A DNA stretch of 64,000 bases, taken from the NCBI RefSeq assembly GCF_001462205.1, contig NZ_LKIR01000135.1, forward strand, positions 208,528 through 272,527, written 5' to 3'. Below, piece after piece: positions 25,379 to 34,911 of the stretch; the first letter of the stretch is position 1, and every line of letters begins with the position of its first letter. The notes below the pieces were generated by a model. That model did not search any database, had not been told where the DNA came from, and worked only from the letters and a program-made list of their open reading frames with translations. The DNA is from Haloparvum sedimenti (GTDB lineage Archaea; Halobacteriota; Halobacteria; Halobacteriales; Haloferacaceae). A program made the translations under genes and the position numbers.

Positions 25379-26211
25379 TCGTCCGCGTACGCGTCCGCGA
25401 GCCGCGTCGGCTCGGGGAGCTTGTAGCCGGCACAGAGCCGTCCGACGAGGTCGCGGGTCGTCTCGGCGCTCACGCGGTGCCCCGGGCTGACGTAGAGGGG
25501 GTTCACGCGCCGGCTGTTGGGGTACTGTCTGGACTGGTAGGCGTGCCCGATGACGGTTCCGTCCGGCGCCTCCACCGAGTCGGCGGCCCGGATCGGCGTG
25601 GACCAGCCCTCCGGGCGCTCCTCGGTCGCGTCGTCCGGGTCGCCGCACAGCAGGCTCTTGGCGACGCCGACGCTCGGCAGATCGAGCGCGACGCCGACGT
25701 GGGTGGCGATGCCGGCCTGTCGGAAGTGGATCCGGCCGGAGCCGTCGAACACCGCGAGGTCGGGCTCGACCGACAGCGTCCCGAGCGCGTCGAGGATCGG
25801 CCCGCCCTCTCGGAACGCCAGCAGACCGGGGATGTACGGGATCGACAGCGGCGAGACGGCGTGGGTTCGCTCCACGACCGCGCCGTCCTGCAGCGCCACC
25901 GCCGCGGAGACGACCGCGTCGTCCAGAAACGCCTGGTCGACCCCGACGACGACCGGCGCCTCGGGGTCGACGCCCGGCGCGTGCTCGGGGTCGACGGCCG
26001 CGGGGACGCCGCTCGTCAGGTCCGCGGCCGCCTCGACGCGGACCGCGTCGGCGTCGAACGGGAACTCGTCCGCGAACGTCGCCGCCTCGGCGATCTCGCG
26101 CTGGAGGGCTTCCATCTCCGCGTGGGAGAGGTTCGGGTCCGGAACGAACTCGGGGCGCGCCAGATCGAGCGCCTCTCGCGGACGAGCGTCACCGGCCGAT
26201 TTCTCGGTCAT
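25351..26211 (-). CDS. nfi: Endonuclease V (deoxyinosine repair)
   Basis: Protein of 286 residues that should nick DNA one base 3' to deoxyinosine, starting repair of deaminated adenine. Visible family motifs: VVGVDQAF (first catalytic Asp), SIPYIPGLLAFREG, DLAVFDGSGRIHFRQAGIATHVG (second Asp region), GVAKSLLCG and NPLYVSPGHRVS. An N-terminal extension of about 45 acidic residues precedes the core, usual in haloarchaea. It lies 22 nt downstream of the rhomboid gene on the same strand, so co-transcription is likely. Confidence 0.92.
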   Translation of the reverse strand: MTEKSAGDARPREALDLARPEFVPDPNLSHAEMEALQREIAEAATFADEFPFDADAVRVEAAADLTSGVPAAVDPEHAPGVDPEAPVVVGVDQAFLDDAVVSAAVALQDGAVVERTHAVSPLSIPYIPGLLAFREGGPILDALGTLSVEPDLAVFDGSGRIHFRQAGIATHVGVALDLPSVGVAKSLLCGDPDDATEERPEGWSTPIRAADSVEAPDGTVIGHAYQSRQYPNSRRVNPLYVSPGHRVSAETTRDLVGRLCAGYKLPEPTRLADAYADEVKRRLQQA

Positions 26212-26233
26212 CGCCGTCTCCTCGGTTCGGCCG

Positions 26234-27286
26234 TCATCGCCGTCTCCCCGGACCGCCGGGACCGCCGGGACCGCCCGGACCGCGCGAGACGCGAACCGTA
26301 CGCCCGCCGCCGCCCCGCACGGGCCCGGTTCCCTCGACGCGGCGCCCGTACGCGAGGCCGACGACGAACCCGAGCAGGTGCGCGAGGTGGCCGATCCGGC
26401 CCATCCCGACCGCGGCGGCGATGTCCGGTTGGATCACGAACAGCAGCGACAGCGCCGCCAGCCCGTAGGTGAGCACCTTGATCTTCATCGGGATCACGAA
26501 GAACAGGAGCACCTCGAGGTTCGGCCGCAGAACGGTGACGACGCCGAGGATCGCGAACACGGCCCCGGAGGCGCCGAGCGCAGCCTGCGTATTGCCCATC
26601 GCGAGCGCGTAGGCGGTGCTGCCGACGCCCGCGATCACGCCGGCGACGAGGAAGAACGCCGCGAACCGTTTCGATCCGACGTACCGCTCCACGAGCGGGC
26701 CGAAGAAGAACAGCCCGATGCTGTTGGCGACGATGTGGAACAGCCAGCCGGGGTCGTGAGCGAACACGGACGTGACCCACGTCCAGACGTAGAGGGGGTT
26801 GTCGGTCGAGAGCAGGAAGACATCTCGGAAGGCGGCCTCGCCGAACAGTCCGAGCACCGCCCACTCCAGCACGAACACGACCCACATGACCGCGAGGAAG
26901 AGGTAGGTGACGTTCCCGCGGAACGCCCGGAGGAGCCCGCCGGTCGAGGAGATCCCTCGAACGCCGCGTTTCACTCGGTCGGTGAAGCCGCGGACGCCGC
27001 CCGCCGGGCCGACACCGCGTCGCCCGCCGGTCCCGCGATTGCTGGTGCCGCCGCCCCCGCCGAGCCCGCCGAGAATGCCGTCACCGCCCGAATCGCTCGA
27101 CGCGTCCGCGGAGCGCTGGGCCGCGTCGGTGTCACTCTCGAACACGCCCGAGGGGTCGTCCCAGTTCGCCAACCCCGGGCAGTCGTGGTTCTCCGGGAGG
27201 CGGTGTTCGGAACAGAAGGACTGCCCACACCGGTGACACTGGTACGGGAGGTTCTCGTACTCCCCGCACTCGTCGCACGTTGCCAT
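26234..27286 (-). CDS. Rhomboid intramembrane protease with N-terminal AN1-type zinc finger
   Basis: Protein of 350 residues. Residues 1-40 form a Cys/His zinc finger of AN1 type (CDEC, CHRC, CSEH, HDC). A Gly-rich linker spans 60-115, followed by six or more membrane segments. Rhomboid residues are visible: Ser240 in LGASGAVFA, His303 in GHLAHLLG and the HIVANS segment near 184. It should cleave membrane proteins within the bilayer. The ATG at 27286 begins the zinc finger. The divergent HAH_0734-like gene starts 134 bp away. Confidence 0.9.
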   Translation of the reverse strand: MATCDECGEYENLPYQCHRCGQSFCSEHRLPENHDCPGLANWDDPSGVFESDTDAAQRSADASSDSGGDGILGGLGGGGGTSNRGTGGRRGVGPAGGVRGFTDRVKRGVRGISSTGGLLRAFRGNVTYLFLAVMWVVFVLEWAVLGLFGEAAFRDVFLLSTDNPLYVWTWVTSVFAHDPGWLFHIVANSIGLFFFGPLVERYVGSKRFAAFFLVAGVIAGVGSTAYALAMGNTQAALGASGAVFAILGVVTVLRPNLEVLLFFVIPMKIKVLTYGLAALSLLFVIQPDIAAAVGMGRIGHLAHLLGFVVGLAYGRRVEGTGPVRGGGGRTVRVSRGPGGPGGPGGPGRRR

Positions 27287-27419
27287 CGCCCCCTCTTGTC
27301 GACCCCCGCCTAAAGCGGTTTGGCTCGCGGGGCGTCGCGGTCGACGGCCGCGGATCCACCCGACCGACGCGCTACGCGCCATCGAAGCGATTAAGCGCCG
27401 GACCGCCGAACCTCGGGAT

Positions 27420-27686
27420 ATGCAACACCTCATCATCCGTGGGGACCCCGGGATCCGCCGGGACGCGGTGATCGACTACGAGGGTGAGGAGCTGGTGTGT
27501 TTCTCCGTCACCCGGCAGGGCGACTGGCACGGCCCCGACGAGCCCCAGCTCTGGTGTACCGTCGGCACCGAGGACGAGCGCGAGACCTACGCCAAACGCG
27601 AGTACGTCTCCCACTGGCTCGACGTGGAGACGGTCGACGCCGAGGCGGTCGACGTGATCAAGGCGTCGGGCGACCTCGCGGTCTGA
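27420..27686 (+). CDS. HAH_0734 family protein
   Basis: Short soluble protein of 88 residues. The sequence LIIRGDPGIRRDAVIDYEGEELVCF and GDWHGP...QLWCTVG match the small haloarchaeal HAH_0734 family as I remember it. Function is unknown. It stands alone, divergent from the rhomboid gene. Confidence 0.75.
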   Translation: MQHLIIRGDPGIRRDAVIDYEGEELVCFSVTRQGDWHGPDEPQLWCTVGTEDERETYAKREYVSHWLDVETVDAEAVDVIKASGDLAV

Positions 27687-27772
27687 CCGGCCAGCCGCCG
27701 TTGCGGCCCCGCGGATTTCTGTGACCCGCCGCTCGCCGAGCGACGGGACTGTGCCGCGACAGAACCCCCCAG

Positions 27773-28861
27773 CTACAGCAGCCCGTCGAGTTCGTCGTTG
27801 TCGAACGCGGCGGTCGGATCCTCCCGAGCGCGTTCCTCCTCGTCCGTCTCCTCCGCGGCCTGTCTGGCGCGTTCGAGGAACCGCTGGACGCGGTCCGACC
27901 GCTCGACGCCCGCCAGCAACACGATCGAGGCGAGCCGGTCGGAGTCGAGCGGGAAGTCGCCGCCGCGGACCTCCATGCTCCCCGTCTCGTCCTCCAGCCA
28001 GCGGCGGGACTTCTCGACGCCCTTCCGCGGAATCCGGTCCGGGTCGCCCGCCACAGCAAGCAGCGCGGCGTCGGCGGTCGTCGCCTCCGGCAGGCTCAGT
28101 CCCGTCATCACGGATTTCCTCGTCGTACTGATGACGGTGTTGAGGTTCTCCTCCGGGTCCTCGGCGGCCGGCGCGTCGGCGTAGCCCACGGCCGCGACGC
28201 CGCCCGCACGCAGAGTGTTTATCACCTCGCTGGCGTCGACCACGGACTCGCCGACGCCCTGCGTCGCCTCACCCGCCGCGAGCAGGAGCCCCACGCGCTT
28301 CGCGAGCTTTCGGTTGAGCGCGTCGTACCCCTCGGTGACGCTCTCGCCGCTCGCGCGCCACGCGTCGTTGGCGAGCAGTATCGTCGCGTCGGCCTCCCGG
28401 AGCGTCGTCTTCAGCGAGCGCCCGGCGTTCACCTGATACAGCGCTCCCTCCTCGCGACCGGGGAGGACGCCGAGCGCATAGATCGGCACGTCGTACACGC
28501 GCTGGAGCTCCCGGATCAGGACGGGCGCGCCGCCCGACCCCGTCCCGCCGCCGAGCCCGGCGACGACGAAGACGGCCTCCGCCTCGGAGGTGATGAGTGA
28601 CGAGAGCGTGCCCAGCACCTCCCCGGCGTCCGCCTGCATCACCTCGGCGCCGAGTTCGTTGTCGCCGCCGACGCCGTGACCGCTCACGCGGTCCTGTCCG
28701 ATCAGCACCGTTTCCAGCGGGAGGGGGTCGAGGTCCGCCGCGGCGGTGTTGACGGCGACCGCGTCGACCACCGCGCCGAACCCCATCTCGGCGTCGAACT
28801 CGGCGAGGGCGGTCGCGATCTTCCCCCCGGCTTGGCCGACGCCAACGAGGACGGTCTTCAT
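27773..28861 (-). CDS. cetZ: CetZ-type tubulin/FtsZ-like GTPase
   Basis: Protein of 362 residues of the archaeal tubulin-like CetZ family, which affects cell shape and motility in haloarchaea. Evidence: N-terminal GVGQAGGKIATAL, the GTP-binding signature GGGTGSG at residues 104-110, and NAGRSLKTTL after it. It is somewhat shorter than CetZ1 and ends in DELDGLL. I choose the ATG at 28861 because the nucleotide-binding strand begins there. Its start is 119 bp from the divergent pilus/secretion cluster, which may reflect shared regulation. Which CetZ subtype it is cannot be told here. Confidence 0.85.
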   Translation of the reverse strand: MKTVLVGVGQAGGKIATALAEFDAEMGFGAVVDAVAVNTAAADLDPLPLETVLIGQDRVSGHGVGGDNELGAEVMQADAGEVLGTLSSLITSEAEAVFVVAGLGGGTGSGGAPVLIRELQRVYDVPIYALGVLPGREEGALYQVNAGRSLKTTLREADATILLANDAWRASGESVTEGYDALNRKLAKRVGLLLAAGEATQGVGESVVDASEVINTLRAGGVAAVGYADAPAAEDPEENLNTVISTTRKSVMTGLSLPEATTADAALLAVAGDPDRIPRKGVEKSRRWLEDETGSMEVRGGDFPLDSDRLASIVLLAGVERSDRVQRFLERARQAAEETDEEERAREDPTAAFDNDELDGLL

Positions 28862-28980
28862 GGGAGGAACTGTCGCCCCACCGACTATCAACGTTTCCCC
28901 ACCCCAGTCGGCGCCCTCCCGTCGGCCATCTCTCTACCCCCGTCCCCGACGCTTAAACCGGATACCGAGCCATCCAGCGC

Positions 28981-29625
28981 ATGCACGACGGAGACGCCGA
29001 CGCGGAGTCGACTCGCCCCGAGAGCATGTCGGAGCCGGCCGTCTCGTCCGAGGGCCCGGAACGGGATGCTCGCAGCGACACCACGGCTGCGGCGGCGCTC
29101 GCGGAGCGTGTCGCCGCCCTCGAACGCGCGGTCGCCGAACGGGAGTCGCCGCGGGCCCGAGGTGCGGATTCGCCGGCCGAGACGGGCGATCCTCTCTCCG
29201 ACGAGACCGTTACCCGACTCGAAGAGCTCGACGACCGCTTCGCAGCACTTCACGAACGCCTCGACGAACTGGATGCTGCGGTACAGGCGCTTCGAGGATA
29301 CGCAGGCGGGGTTCGGGCAGTCAACGAGGAGGTGGAGCGACGGGCCGACCTCGCACTCGCGACCGCTCGGTCGGGAGTGTCCGGAGAGCCGGGAGACGAG
29401 ACACGCGGCGAACCCGCGGTCGATCCCCCCGAGGAGGAGGCAACCCGGGGACCGCGACCGACCGGGGACCGCCCCATCGACGCGGCGCTCCCGGACCAGC
29501 CGGCGGTCGCGGCCGCGGTCCCGGACACGGCTGAGGCGGACGCCGCCGACGGTCCGAGCGACGGCGGCGACCGGACCGACGGGCTCGCTCCGGGGGTCGT
29601 CGACCGACTGCGCGACGCCCTGTGA
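28981..29625 (+). CDS. Coiled-coil protein at the head of the pilus/secretion cluster (DUF7310-like)
   Basis: Acidic protein of 214 residues. Two predicted coiled-coil segments are visible (AALAERVAALERAVAERE near 38-55; VTRLEELDDRFAALHERLDELDAAVQALR near 77-105); the rest is low-complexity Asp/Ala/Pro. No membrane segment. A TATA-like CTTAAACC is about 26 nt upstream of the ATG. Its stop overlaps the next start (GTGA). Probably a scaffold or regulator of the system; function not established. Confidence 0.68.
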   Translation: MHDGDADAESTRPESMSEPAVSSEGPERDARSDTTAAAALAERVAALERAVAERESPRARGADSPAETGDPLSDETVTRLEELDDRFAALHERLDELDAAVQALRGYAGGVRAVNEEVERRADLALATARSGVSGEPGDETRGEPAVDPPEEEATRGPRPTGDRPIDAALPDQPAVAAAVPDTAEADAADGPSDGGDRTDGLAPGVVDRLRDAL

Positions 29626-30200
29626 TCCGCGCGGTCCTCGCGGCCGCGACGGCGGTCGCGCTGCTGGCCGCGGCGGGGCCGGCGCTGGCGGACGCGCGTG
29701 CCGAGACCACCGCGGACCGGATCGCGACCGCCGGCGAGCGGCTGGACCGGGCCGCGGCCGACCTCGCGGCGGACTCGGCCGCTGCCCGACCCGGCGAACC
29801 GGCGGCACGGCGGACGGTCCGCGTTAGGATCCCGGCCGGGTTCGACGCCGCCCCGGTCGCGTTCGCCGGAATCGGCCCGCGGTCCGCGTTCCGTGGTTCG
29901 TCCGGCGGTTCGGCGGGATCCGGGGCGGACGCAGGGACGGGCTCCAGCCCGGGCTCCGACCCAGGCATCGCGACGCGGGCCGGCTCCGAGCGCGGCGTGC
30001 GACAGGACGACGCCGAGGGCGATCCGACGGCGCTCGGATACCGAATCCGCGAGCGGCCGACCCGGACGATTCCGATCCCGAGCGTGACGACGGCCGGCGG
30101 GAGTGTGGTCGAACTCGACCGGGGGACGACCCGGATTCGGCTTCGATACGTTCGCCTCGAAGGGAGACCCTCGGTCGTCCTGTCGCGACCTCATTCTTAA
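29622..30200 (+). CDS. Exported accessory protein of the cluster (DUF7311-like)
   Basis: Protein of 192 residues starting with GTG that overlaps the previous stop. It has an N-terminal hydrophobic stretch (RAVLAAATAVALLAAAGPALADA) that looks like a Sec signal or anchor. The remainder is Ala/Gly/Ser-rich with a late segment LGYRIRERPTRTIPIP and a Val-rich C-terminus. Likely outside the membrane. No enzyme motif is visible. Confidence 0.65.
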   Translation: MIRAVLAAATAVALLAAAGPALADARAETTADRIATAGERLDRAAADLAADSAAARPGEPAARRTVRVRIPAGFDAAPVAFAGIGPRSAFRGSSGGSAGSGADAGTGSSPGSDPGIATRAGSERGVRQDDAEGDPTALGYRIRERPTRTIPIPSVTTAGGSVVELDRGTTRIRLRYVRLEGRPSVVLSRPHS

Positions 30201-30225
30201 ATCGGAAGCGGAGACCAACCGGCGC

Positions 30226-32211
30226 ATGGATCTGATCGACCGCGTCCGAACCGGCGCTCTCGCCGTGCGCGACCGCGTTCGGGACGGTGACGCGGCCGCG
30301 TCCCGCTGCGAATGCGAAGCGTCGTTCACGGAGCCGTCCGGAACCGCGGTCGCCGATCGGACGGTACTGACCGTCGACGCCGACGGCTGTCACGGTGCCG
30401 GTCGGCTGGCCGAGCGGCCTGCGTGCCGCCGTACGGTGATCGCGGCGCTGACGGACCGCGACGCGGACGCAGTCAGCGTGAGGTGTCGTGGCCTCGAGCG
30501 TCGATACGCCGGACGCGCCGCGGCCTTCCTGGTCGCGGCTGGCCGGTTCCGGGAACGCGTTCGGTTCCACGAGGACCGGCTGGCCGATCGCGCCGCGACC
30601 GACCCGCTGGGAGCGGCCACCGAGGCAGTCGGCCGCGCCGGCGCCCCCGCACGCGCGGTCGCCGAAACCGGTCTCGCTGCGATCGCCGAGGAAGCGGCCG
30701 GGTACGACGACCTTCTGCGCCCTTTCGTCGGGCCGACCGTCGGGACCGCGCGCGTCGCCGCGCGACTCCCGACCGGAGCGATGCTCCGCGACCGATGGGA
30801 GACCGGAACCGGCGCAACCGTCCGGATCTACGACGGCGACGGGCCCTTGCGAACGTATCATCTGACCCCGCCGTCGGCCGAGCTCGAAGACGACGCTCTC
30901 GCAACGCTCGCTGACGCGCGGGAGCGCTTGCTCGGGAACGGACACGCCGGGGAACGCGCGCCGGGTCGGGCCGTACGTGCCGTCGCGGACGCCGACGATC
31001 CGGTCGAGGAGATCGCCGACGTGCTGTGCAAGCACGCGCGCGGCTTCGGAGTCCTCTCCGACGTGTTCGCGGACGACCACGTCAGCGACGCCTTCCTCGC
31101 GCCCCCCGTCTCCGAGACGCCCCTCCGCGTGGTCGTCGACGGCGAGCGGCTGACCACGAACGTACGCGTGCCGCCTGCCGGCGCCGCGACGCTCGCCTCG
31201 CGGCTCCGGCGCGCGAGCGGCGACGGCTTCTCGCGGGCGTCGCCGACGCTCGACGCGACCCTCGATACCGACGGCGGCCCCGTCCGCGTGGCGGCGACGA
31301 CCGACCCCGCCAGCGACGGACTCGGGTTCGCGTTCCGGCGCGGCGGCGAGGACGCGTGGACGCTTCCCGGGCTGGTCGACGCCGGTACGTTGACGGCGCG
31401 AGCCGCCGGCCTGCTCTCGCTCGCGACGGAACGCGGCGTGGCGGCGCTCGTGGCGGGCGGTCGCGGCGCCGGAAAGACCACGACGCTCGGTTCGCTGCTG
31501 TGGGAGCTCCCGTCGACCGAACGGGTCGTGCTCGTCGAGGACACGCCGGAGCTTCCGGCCGCCTCGCTTCGCGAGGCCGACCGCGACGTCCAGCGGCTCA
31601 ACACCGACCCCGAAGCTGGCGCCGCGCCGACGCCGACCGAAGCAGTCCGGACCGCACTCAGGCTCGGTGACGGCGCGCTCGTCGTCGGTGAAGTCCGTGG
31701 GGAGGAGGCGTCGGCGCTGTACGAAGCCATGCGGGTCGGCGCCGGCGGCGACGCCGTTCTCGGGACGATCCACGGCTCGTCGGGTCCCGAGGTGCGCGAG
31801 CGCGTCGTCGAGGACCTCGGCGTTGCGCCTTCCTCCTTCGCCAGCACGGACCTCCTTGTCACGCTCGCCGATCACAAGGTCGTCGAGATAAGCGAGGTGT
31901 GCGGTGCCCGCGGTGAGTCGGGGACGGAAGGAACCGAAGACGTGCGGTTCGAGCCGCTGTTCGAGCGGGGAGAGGGCGGACTCGCGCCGACCGGCCGGCT
32001 CGACCGCGGGGAAAGCCGCCTCGTCACGGGGCTCGCGACGCCGACGGAGCGCTACGCGGACGTGCTTCGTCGCGTCGACGCCAGGACGACCGCCCTGCGA
32101 ACGCTCGTCGACGAGGACCGGACGCGCCCCCGCGACGTGGCCGCGGCCGTGGCCGACCGCAAGCCGGCGTCCGGGGACCGGTCGTCAGTTGCCACGGGGA
32201 CGACCGAATGA
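30226..32211 (+). CDS. Type II/IV secretion system ATPase (PilB/TadA-like)
   Basis: Motor ATPase of 661 residues for assembly of a type IV pilus-like or secretion structure. The C-terminal half holds Walker A GGRGAGKTTTLGSLL (about residues 411-425), the Asp box VLVEDTPEL, Walker B LVVGEVRGEEA and a His-box-like GTIHGSSG. The N-terminal ~280 residues are a variable domain with CxC pairs near the start (CECEA; GCHG). A TATA-like CTTAAATC is about 25 nt upstream, giving it its own leaderless start inside the cluster. The stop overlaps the next ATG by 4 bp. Confidence 0.88.
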   Translation: MDLIDRVRTGALAVRDRVRDGDAAASRCECEASFTEPSGTAVADRTVLTVDADGCHGAGRLAERPACRRTVIAALTDRDADAVSVRCRGLERRYAGRAAAFLVAAGRFRERVRFHEDRLADRAATDPLGAATEAVGRAGAPARAVAETGLAAIAEEAAGYDDLLRPFVGPTVGTARVAARLPTGAMLRDRWETGTGATVRIYDGDGPLRTYHLTPPSAELEDDALATLADARERLLGNGHAGERAPGRAVRAVADADDPVEEIADVLCKHARGFGVLSDVFADDHVSDAFLAPPVSETPLRVVVDGERLTTNVRVPPAGAATLASRLRRASGDGFSRASPTLDATLDTDGGPVRVAATTDPASDGLGFAFRRGGEDAWTLPGLVDAGTLTARAAGLLSLATERGVAALVAGGRGAGKTTTLGSLLWELPSTERVVLVEDTPELPAASLREADRDVQRLNTDPEAGAAPTPTEAVRTALRLGDGALVVGEVRGEEASALYEAMRVGAGGDAVLGTIHGSSGPEVRERVVEDLGVAPSSFASTDLLVTLADHKVVEISEVCGARGESGTEGTEDVRFEPLFERGEGGLAPTGRLDRGESRLVTGLATPTERYADVLRRVDARTTALRTLVDEDRTRPRDVAAAVADRKPASGDRSSVATGTTE

Positions 32212-34022
32212 GCGACGACGCAGACCGTTTCTGGAGGGAGGAACCGAGCGAGGAACTCCGTCGAGCGCTCGCGTTCCGCGACCGAGACGAGGGCGCGGAA
32301 GCGGTGCTGACCCGCGGCTACCGGCGCGGCGCCGTCGCCGGAGCGCTGTGCGGAGCGGCCGGCGTCGCGCTGTCGTTTCTCGGCGTGCTTCCCGGCGGGG
32401 TCGTCCGATCCATCGCGCTCCCGTCGCTGCTCGCCGTCGCGACTGCGCTCGCGGTCGTCCACGTCTCGCACCGTCTCCCCGTCTGGCTGGCGGGCGTGGC
32501 GCGGACCCGCGCCCTCGGCGCGGCGCCCGGACTGGTGGGACGTGCCGTGCTCCGAATGCGGATCGAGCCGTCGCTGGAGCGGGCCGTCGCGTTCGCCGGC
32601 GGAACGGACGAGGGACCGCTCGCCGCGAGCCTCCGCGGTCATGCCCGGCGAGCACGGGGGCGTCCCGACGCCGGCCTCGGCGCGTTCGCGAACGAGTGGA
32701 CCCCGTGGTTCCCTGCGCTGGAGCGCGCCACGACGCTGTTGCGGGCGGCGGCGACCGCCCCGTCGGAGCGTCGCGACCGTTGTCTGGACCGCGCGCTTGA
32801 CGCCGTGGTGGCCGGTGCGGACGACCGCATGGCGGCGTTCGTCGGCGACGTTCGTGGACCGGTCTCGGGGATCTACGCGTTCGGCGTCCTGCTCCCCCTC
32901 GCACTCGTCGCGCTGCTTCCCGCCGCGAGCGCCGCCGGCGTCCCGGTCGGCGCCGCGACCATGGCGACGGTCTACGTCGTCCTGCTGCCGGCGGGCCTCT
33001 GTGCCGCCGGCGGCTGGCTGCTGCTTCGGCGTCCGGTGGCGTTCCCGCCCCCGCGCATCACCGCAGACCATCCCGACGTATCGACTCGGAGTACCTCCGT
33101 TCTCGGAGCGGGCGTGATCGCCGGAACCGGGAGTGGAGCCGTCGCCGGGCTGGCCGTCGCCGAATGGGCCGTCCCGGTCGCGGTGGTCGGCGTTGGAGGC
33201 GGGACGGCGCTGTTCGTCGTCGCGCGCCCCCGCCGGCGCGTGCTGGAACGCGTCCGCGATCTGGAGGCCGGCCTCGCGGACGCGATGACGGTCGTCGGCG
33301 GACACGTCGCGGAGGGAGTCGCGGTCGAACGCGCGATCGCCCGCGCGGGAGAGTCGGTCACCGGCCCGGCGGGCGAGGCGTTCGCCGACGCGGCGGCGCG
33401 GGGACGAACGCTCCGTATCGGGGTTCGTGAGTCCTTCCTCGGCGAAGGCGGACCGCTGGCCGCGGTTCCGAGCGCGCGGGCCCGCGGGGTCGCGGCGTTG
33501 CTCGGACTCGCCACGCGGGAGGGCCGCCCGGCCGGCGACGTGCTGCTCGAACTCGCCGACCAGCTCGAGGACCTGCGCGAGCTCGAACGCGAGGCGACGA
33601 GGCGGCTCGCGACCGTCACCCGAACGCTCTCGAACACCGCGGCGCTTTTCGGACCGCTGGTCGGCGGAGCGACCGTCGCCCTCGCGGCCGGACTGGTCGG
33701 AGACGCCGGCACGGCCGTTCCGACACTCGGTGCCGAAACGGGCGGCCTCGAGGCTTCGGGCGTTCCGGGTTCGACCGGTGTCACGGGAGCGCAAGCCGGT
33801 GAGGGTGGCGGACCGGGGGTTGGGAACACGCTGACCGTTCCGGTTCTCGGCCGGATCGTCGGCGCGTACGTCATCCTTCTCTCGGTCGTCTTGACCGCGA
33901 TCGCCACCGTCCTGGAACGCGGTGCGAGCGCGGCGCTCGTCGCGTACCGGGTCGGGATCGCGCTTCCGACCGCGACCGCGACGTATCTGGCGGCGTTCGT
34001 CGGGGCCGGACTGCTGCTGTGA
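32208..34022 (+). CDS. Type II secretion F-family membrane protein (PilC/TadC-like)
   Basis: Polytopic protein of 604 residues and membrane platform partner of the ATPase. Two F-type modules are visible: hydrophobic pairs near 45-85 and 220-265, another set near 300-340 and 545-600, with cytoplasmic helical segments between (LEAGLADAMTVVGGHVAEGVAVERAIARA; DQLEDLRELEREATRRLATV). Its start overlaps the ATPase stop by 4 bp, so stoichiometric production is likely. Length and layout match archaeal PilC/TadC pairs. Confidence 0.82.
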   Translation: MSDDADRFWREEPSEELRRALAFRDRDEGAEAVLTRGYRRGAVAGALCGAAGVALSFLGVLPGGVVRSIALPSLLAVATALAVVHVSHRLPVWLAGVARTRALGAAPGLVGRAVLRMRIEPSLERAVAFAGGTDEGPLAASLRGHARRARGRPDAGLGAFANEWTPWFPALERATTLLRAAATAPSERRDRCLDRALDAVVAGADDRMAAFVGDVRGPVSGIYAFGVLLPLALVALLPAASAAGVPVGAATMATVYVVLLPAGLCAAGGWLLLRRPVAFPPPRITADHPDVSTRSTSVLGAGVIAGTGSGAVAGLAVAEWAVPVAVVGVGGGTALFVVARPRRRVLERVRDLEAGLADAMTVVGGHVAEGVAVERAIARAGESVTGPAGEAFADAAARGRTLRIGVRESFLGEGGPLAAVPSARARGVAALLGLATREGRPAGDVLLELADQLEDLRELEREATRRLATVTRTLSNTAALFGPLVGGATVALAAGLVGDAGTAVPTLGAETGGLEASGVPGSTGVTGAQAGEGGGPGVGNTLTVPVLGRIVGAYVILLSVVLTAIATVLERGASAALVAYRVGIALPTATATYLAAFVGAGLLL

Positions 34023-34064
34023 CCGTCCGTACGTTTAAGCCATAAACCGGGCCCAATCCGGGCC

Positions 34065-34532
34065 ATGTTCGAGGTGCCACTCGACGGACTGTACGCGTGG
34101 GTCGGCGTCGCCGCGCTCAGCGTCGCGGTACTGGGCGTAGCGTCCGCGCTTCCCAGCGCCCCGGCGCCGGACGCCGCCGGCGCCGCGGCGACGGTCGATT
34201 CCGTCGCGGGCGGCGACTACCCGGCGACCGGCGAACACGGAATCGCGGCGGAGCGCGTCCGGATCGCGCCCGAGCGCATCGTCCTCGACGGCGAGCGTGG
34301 CACGGCGAGTGCCGGGTTTCGCCGGGGGCCGGTGACGCCGGTTCGGGACGACGGCCGACTGGCGCGCGTCCTTCACGGCGCCCCGCCCTCGGACGCCTTC
34401 GATTCGTCGGAGGCGTTCGCGGCCGCGACGCGGAACGCGCGCGAGGCCGAACCGGAATGGCGCACGGCGTCCGATCGGCTCCGAATTCGGCGGGTTCACT
34501 GGGGGGACGTGCGTGTCACGCTTGTCGGATAG
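34065..34532 (+). CDS. One-TM protein of the cluster (DUF7283-like), pseudopilin candidate
   Basis: Protein of 155 residues with an N-terminal hydrophobic segment (about 9-30: LYAWVGVAALSVAVLGVASAL) and an extracellular-looking remainder. The layout, a short polar N-terminus then a single hydrophobic helix, is pilin-like, but I see no classic archaeal class III cleavage site. A TATA-like GTTTAAGCC lies about 27 nt upstream. It overlaps the next gene by 20 nt. Confidence 0.65.
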   Translation: MFEVPLDGLYAWVGVAALSVAVLGVASALPSAPAPDAAGAAATVDSVAGGDYPATGEHGIAAERVRIAPERIVLDGERGTASAGFRRGPVTPVRDDGRLARVLHGAPPSDAFDSSEAFAAATRNAREAEPEWRTASDRLRIRRVHWGDVRVTLVG

Positions 34533-34911
34533 AGGGTGGGCCGACCCCGTCGCGGCGCTCGTTGCGCTGACGGCCCTCAGCGCCGGAGTGACCATGTATG
34601 TCGGCGTTCTTCACGGAGCCGACGATGGGAGGAGCGATGATCGCCCCGCCGACATCCTCGACCGAGTTCACGACGCGACGGTCGACGACGGAGTCGCAAA
34701 GCCCGCGAATCTGACGGTCCCCGCCGGCGTGATCGGGGAACACCGGGCGGTTCGCGCGCGCCTGTCGGCACGGGAGCGGCGATGGACCGCCGGCGATCCG
34801 CGACCACCGGAGGGAGGCGCACCGACACACACCGCTCGGCGGTCGATCCCGGTCCGGACCGCCCCGGGAGAGAACAGCTCCGGAACGCTCCGCGTGGCGG
34901 TGTGGACGTGA
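34513..34911 (+). CDS. One-TM protein of the cluster (DUF7285-like), pseudopilin candidate
   Basis: Protein of 132 residues from a GTG start. The N-terminal RGWADPVAALVALTALSAGV resembles the TadE/prepilin-type start, then one TM and a polar domain with NLTVPAGVIGE. It overlaps the preceding gene by 20 nt and the next start by 4 nt (GTGA). Extracellular orientation is inferred. Confidence 0.65.
   Translation: MSRLSDRGWADPVAALVALTALSAGVTMYVGVLHGADDGRSDDRPADILDRVHDATVDDGVAKPANLTVPAGVIGEHRAVRARLSARERRWTAGDPRPPEGGAPTHTARRSIPVRTAPGENSSGTLRVAVWT

Noticed and set aside
29824..31875. Long minus-strand frame opposite the PilB-like ATPase gene
   Set aside because: The plus strand has clear Walker motifs and overlapping stop/start codons; the minus frame has no recognisable domain.
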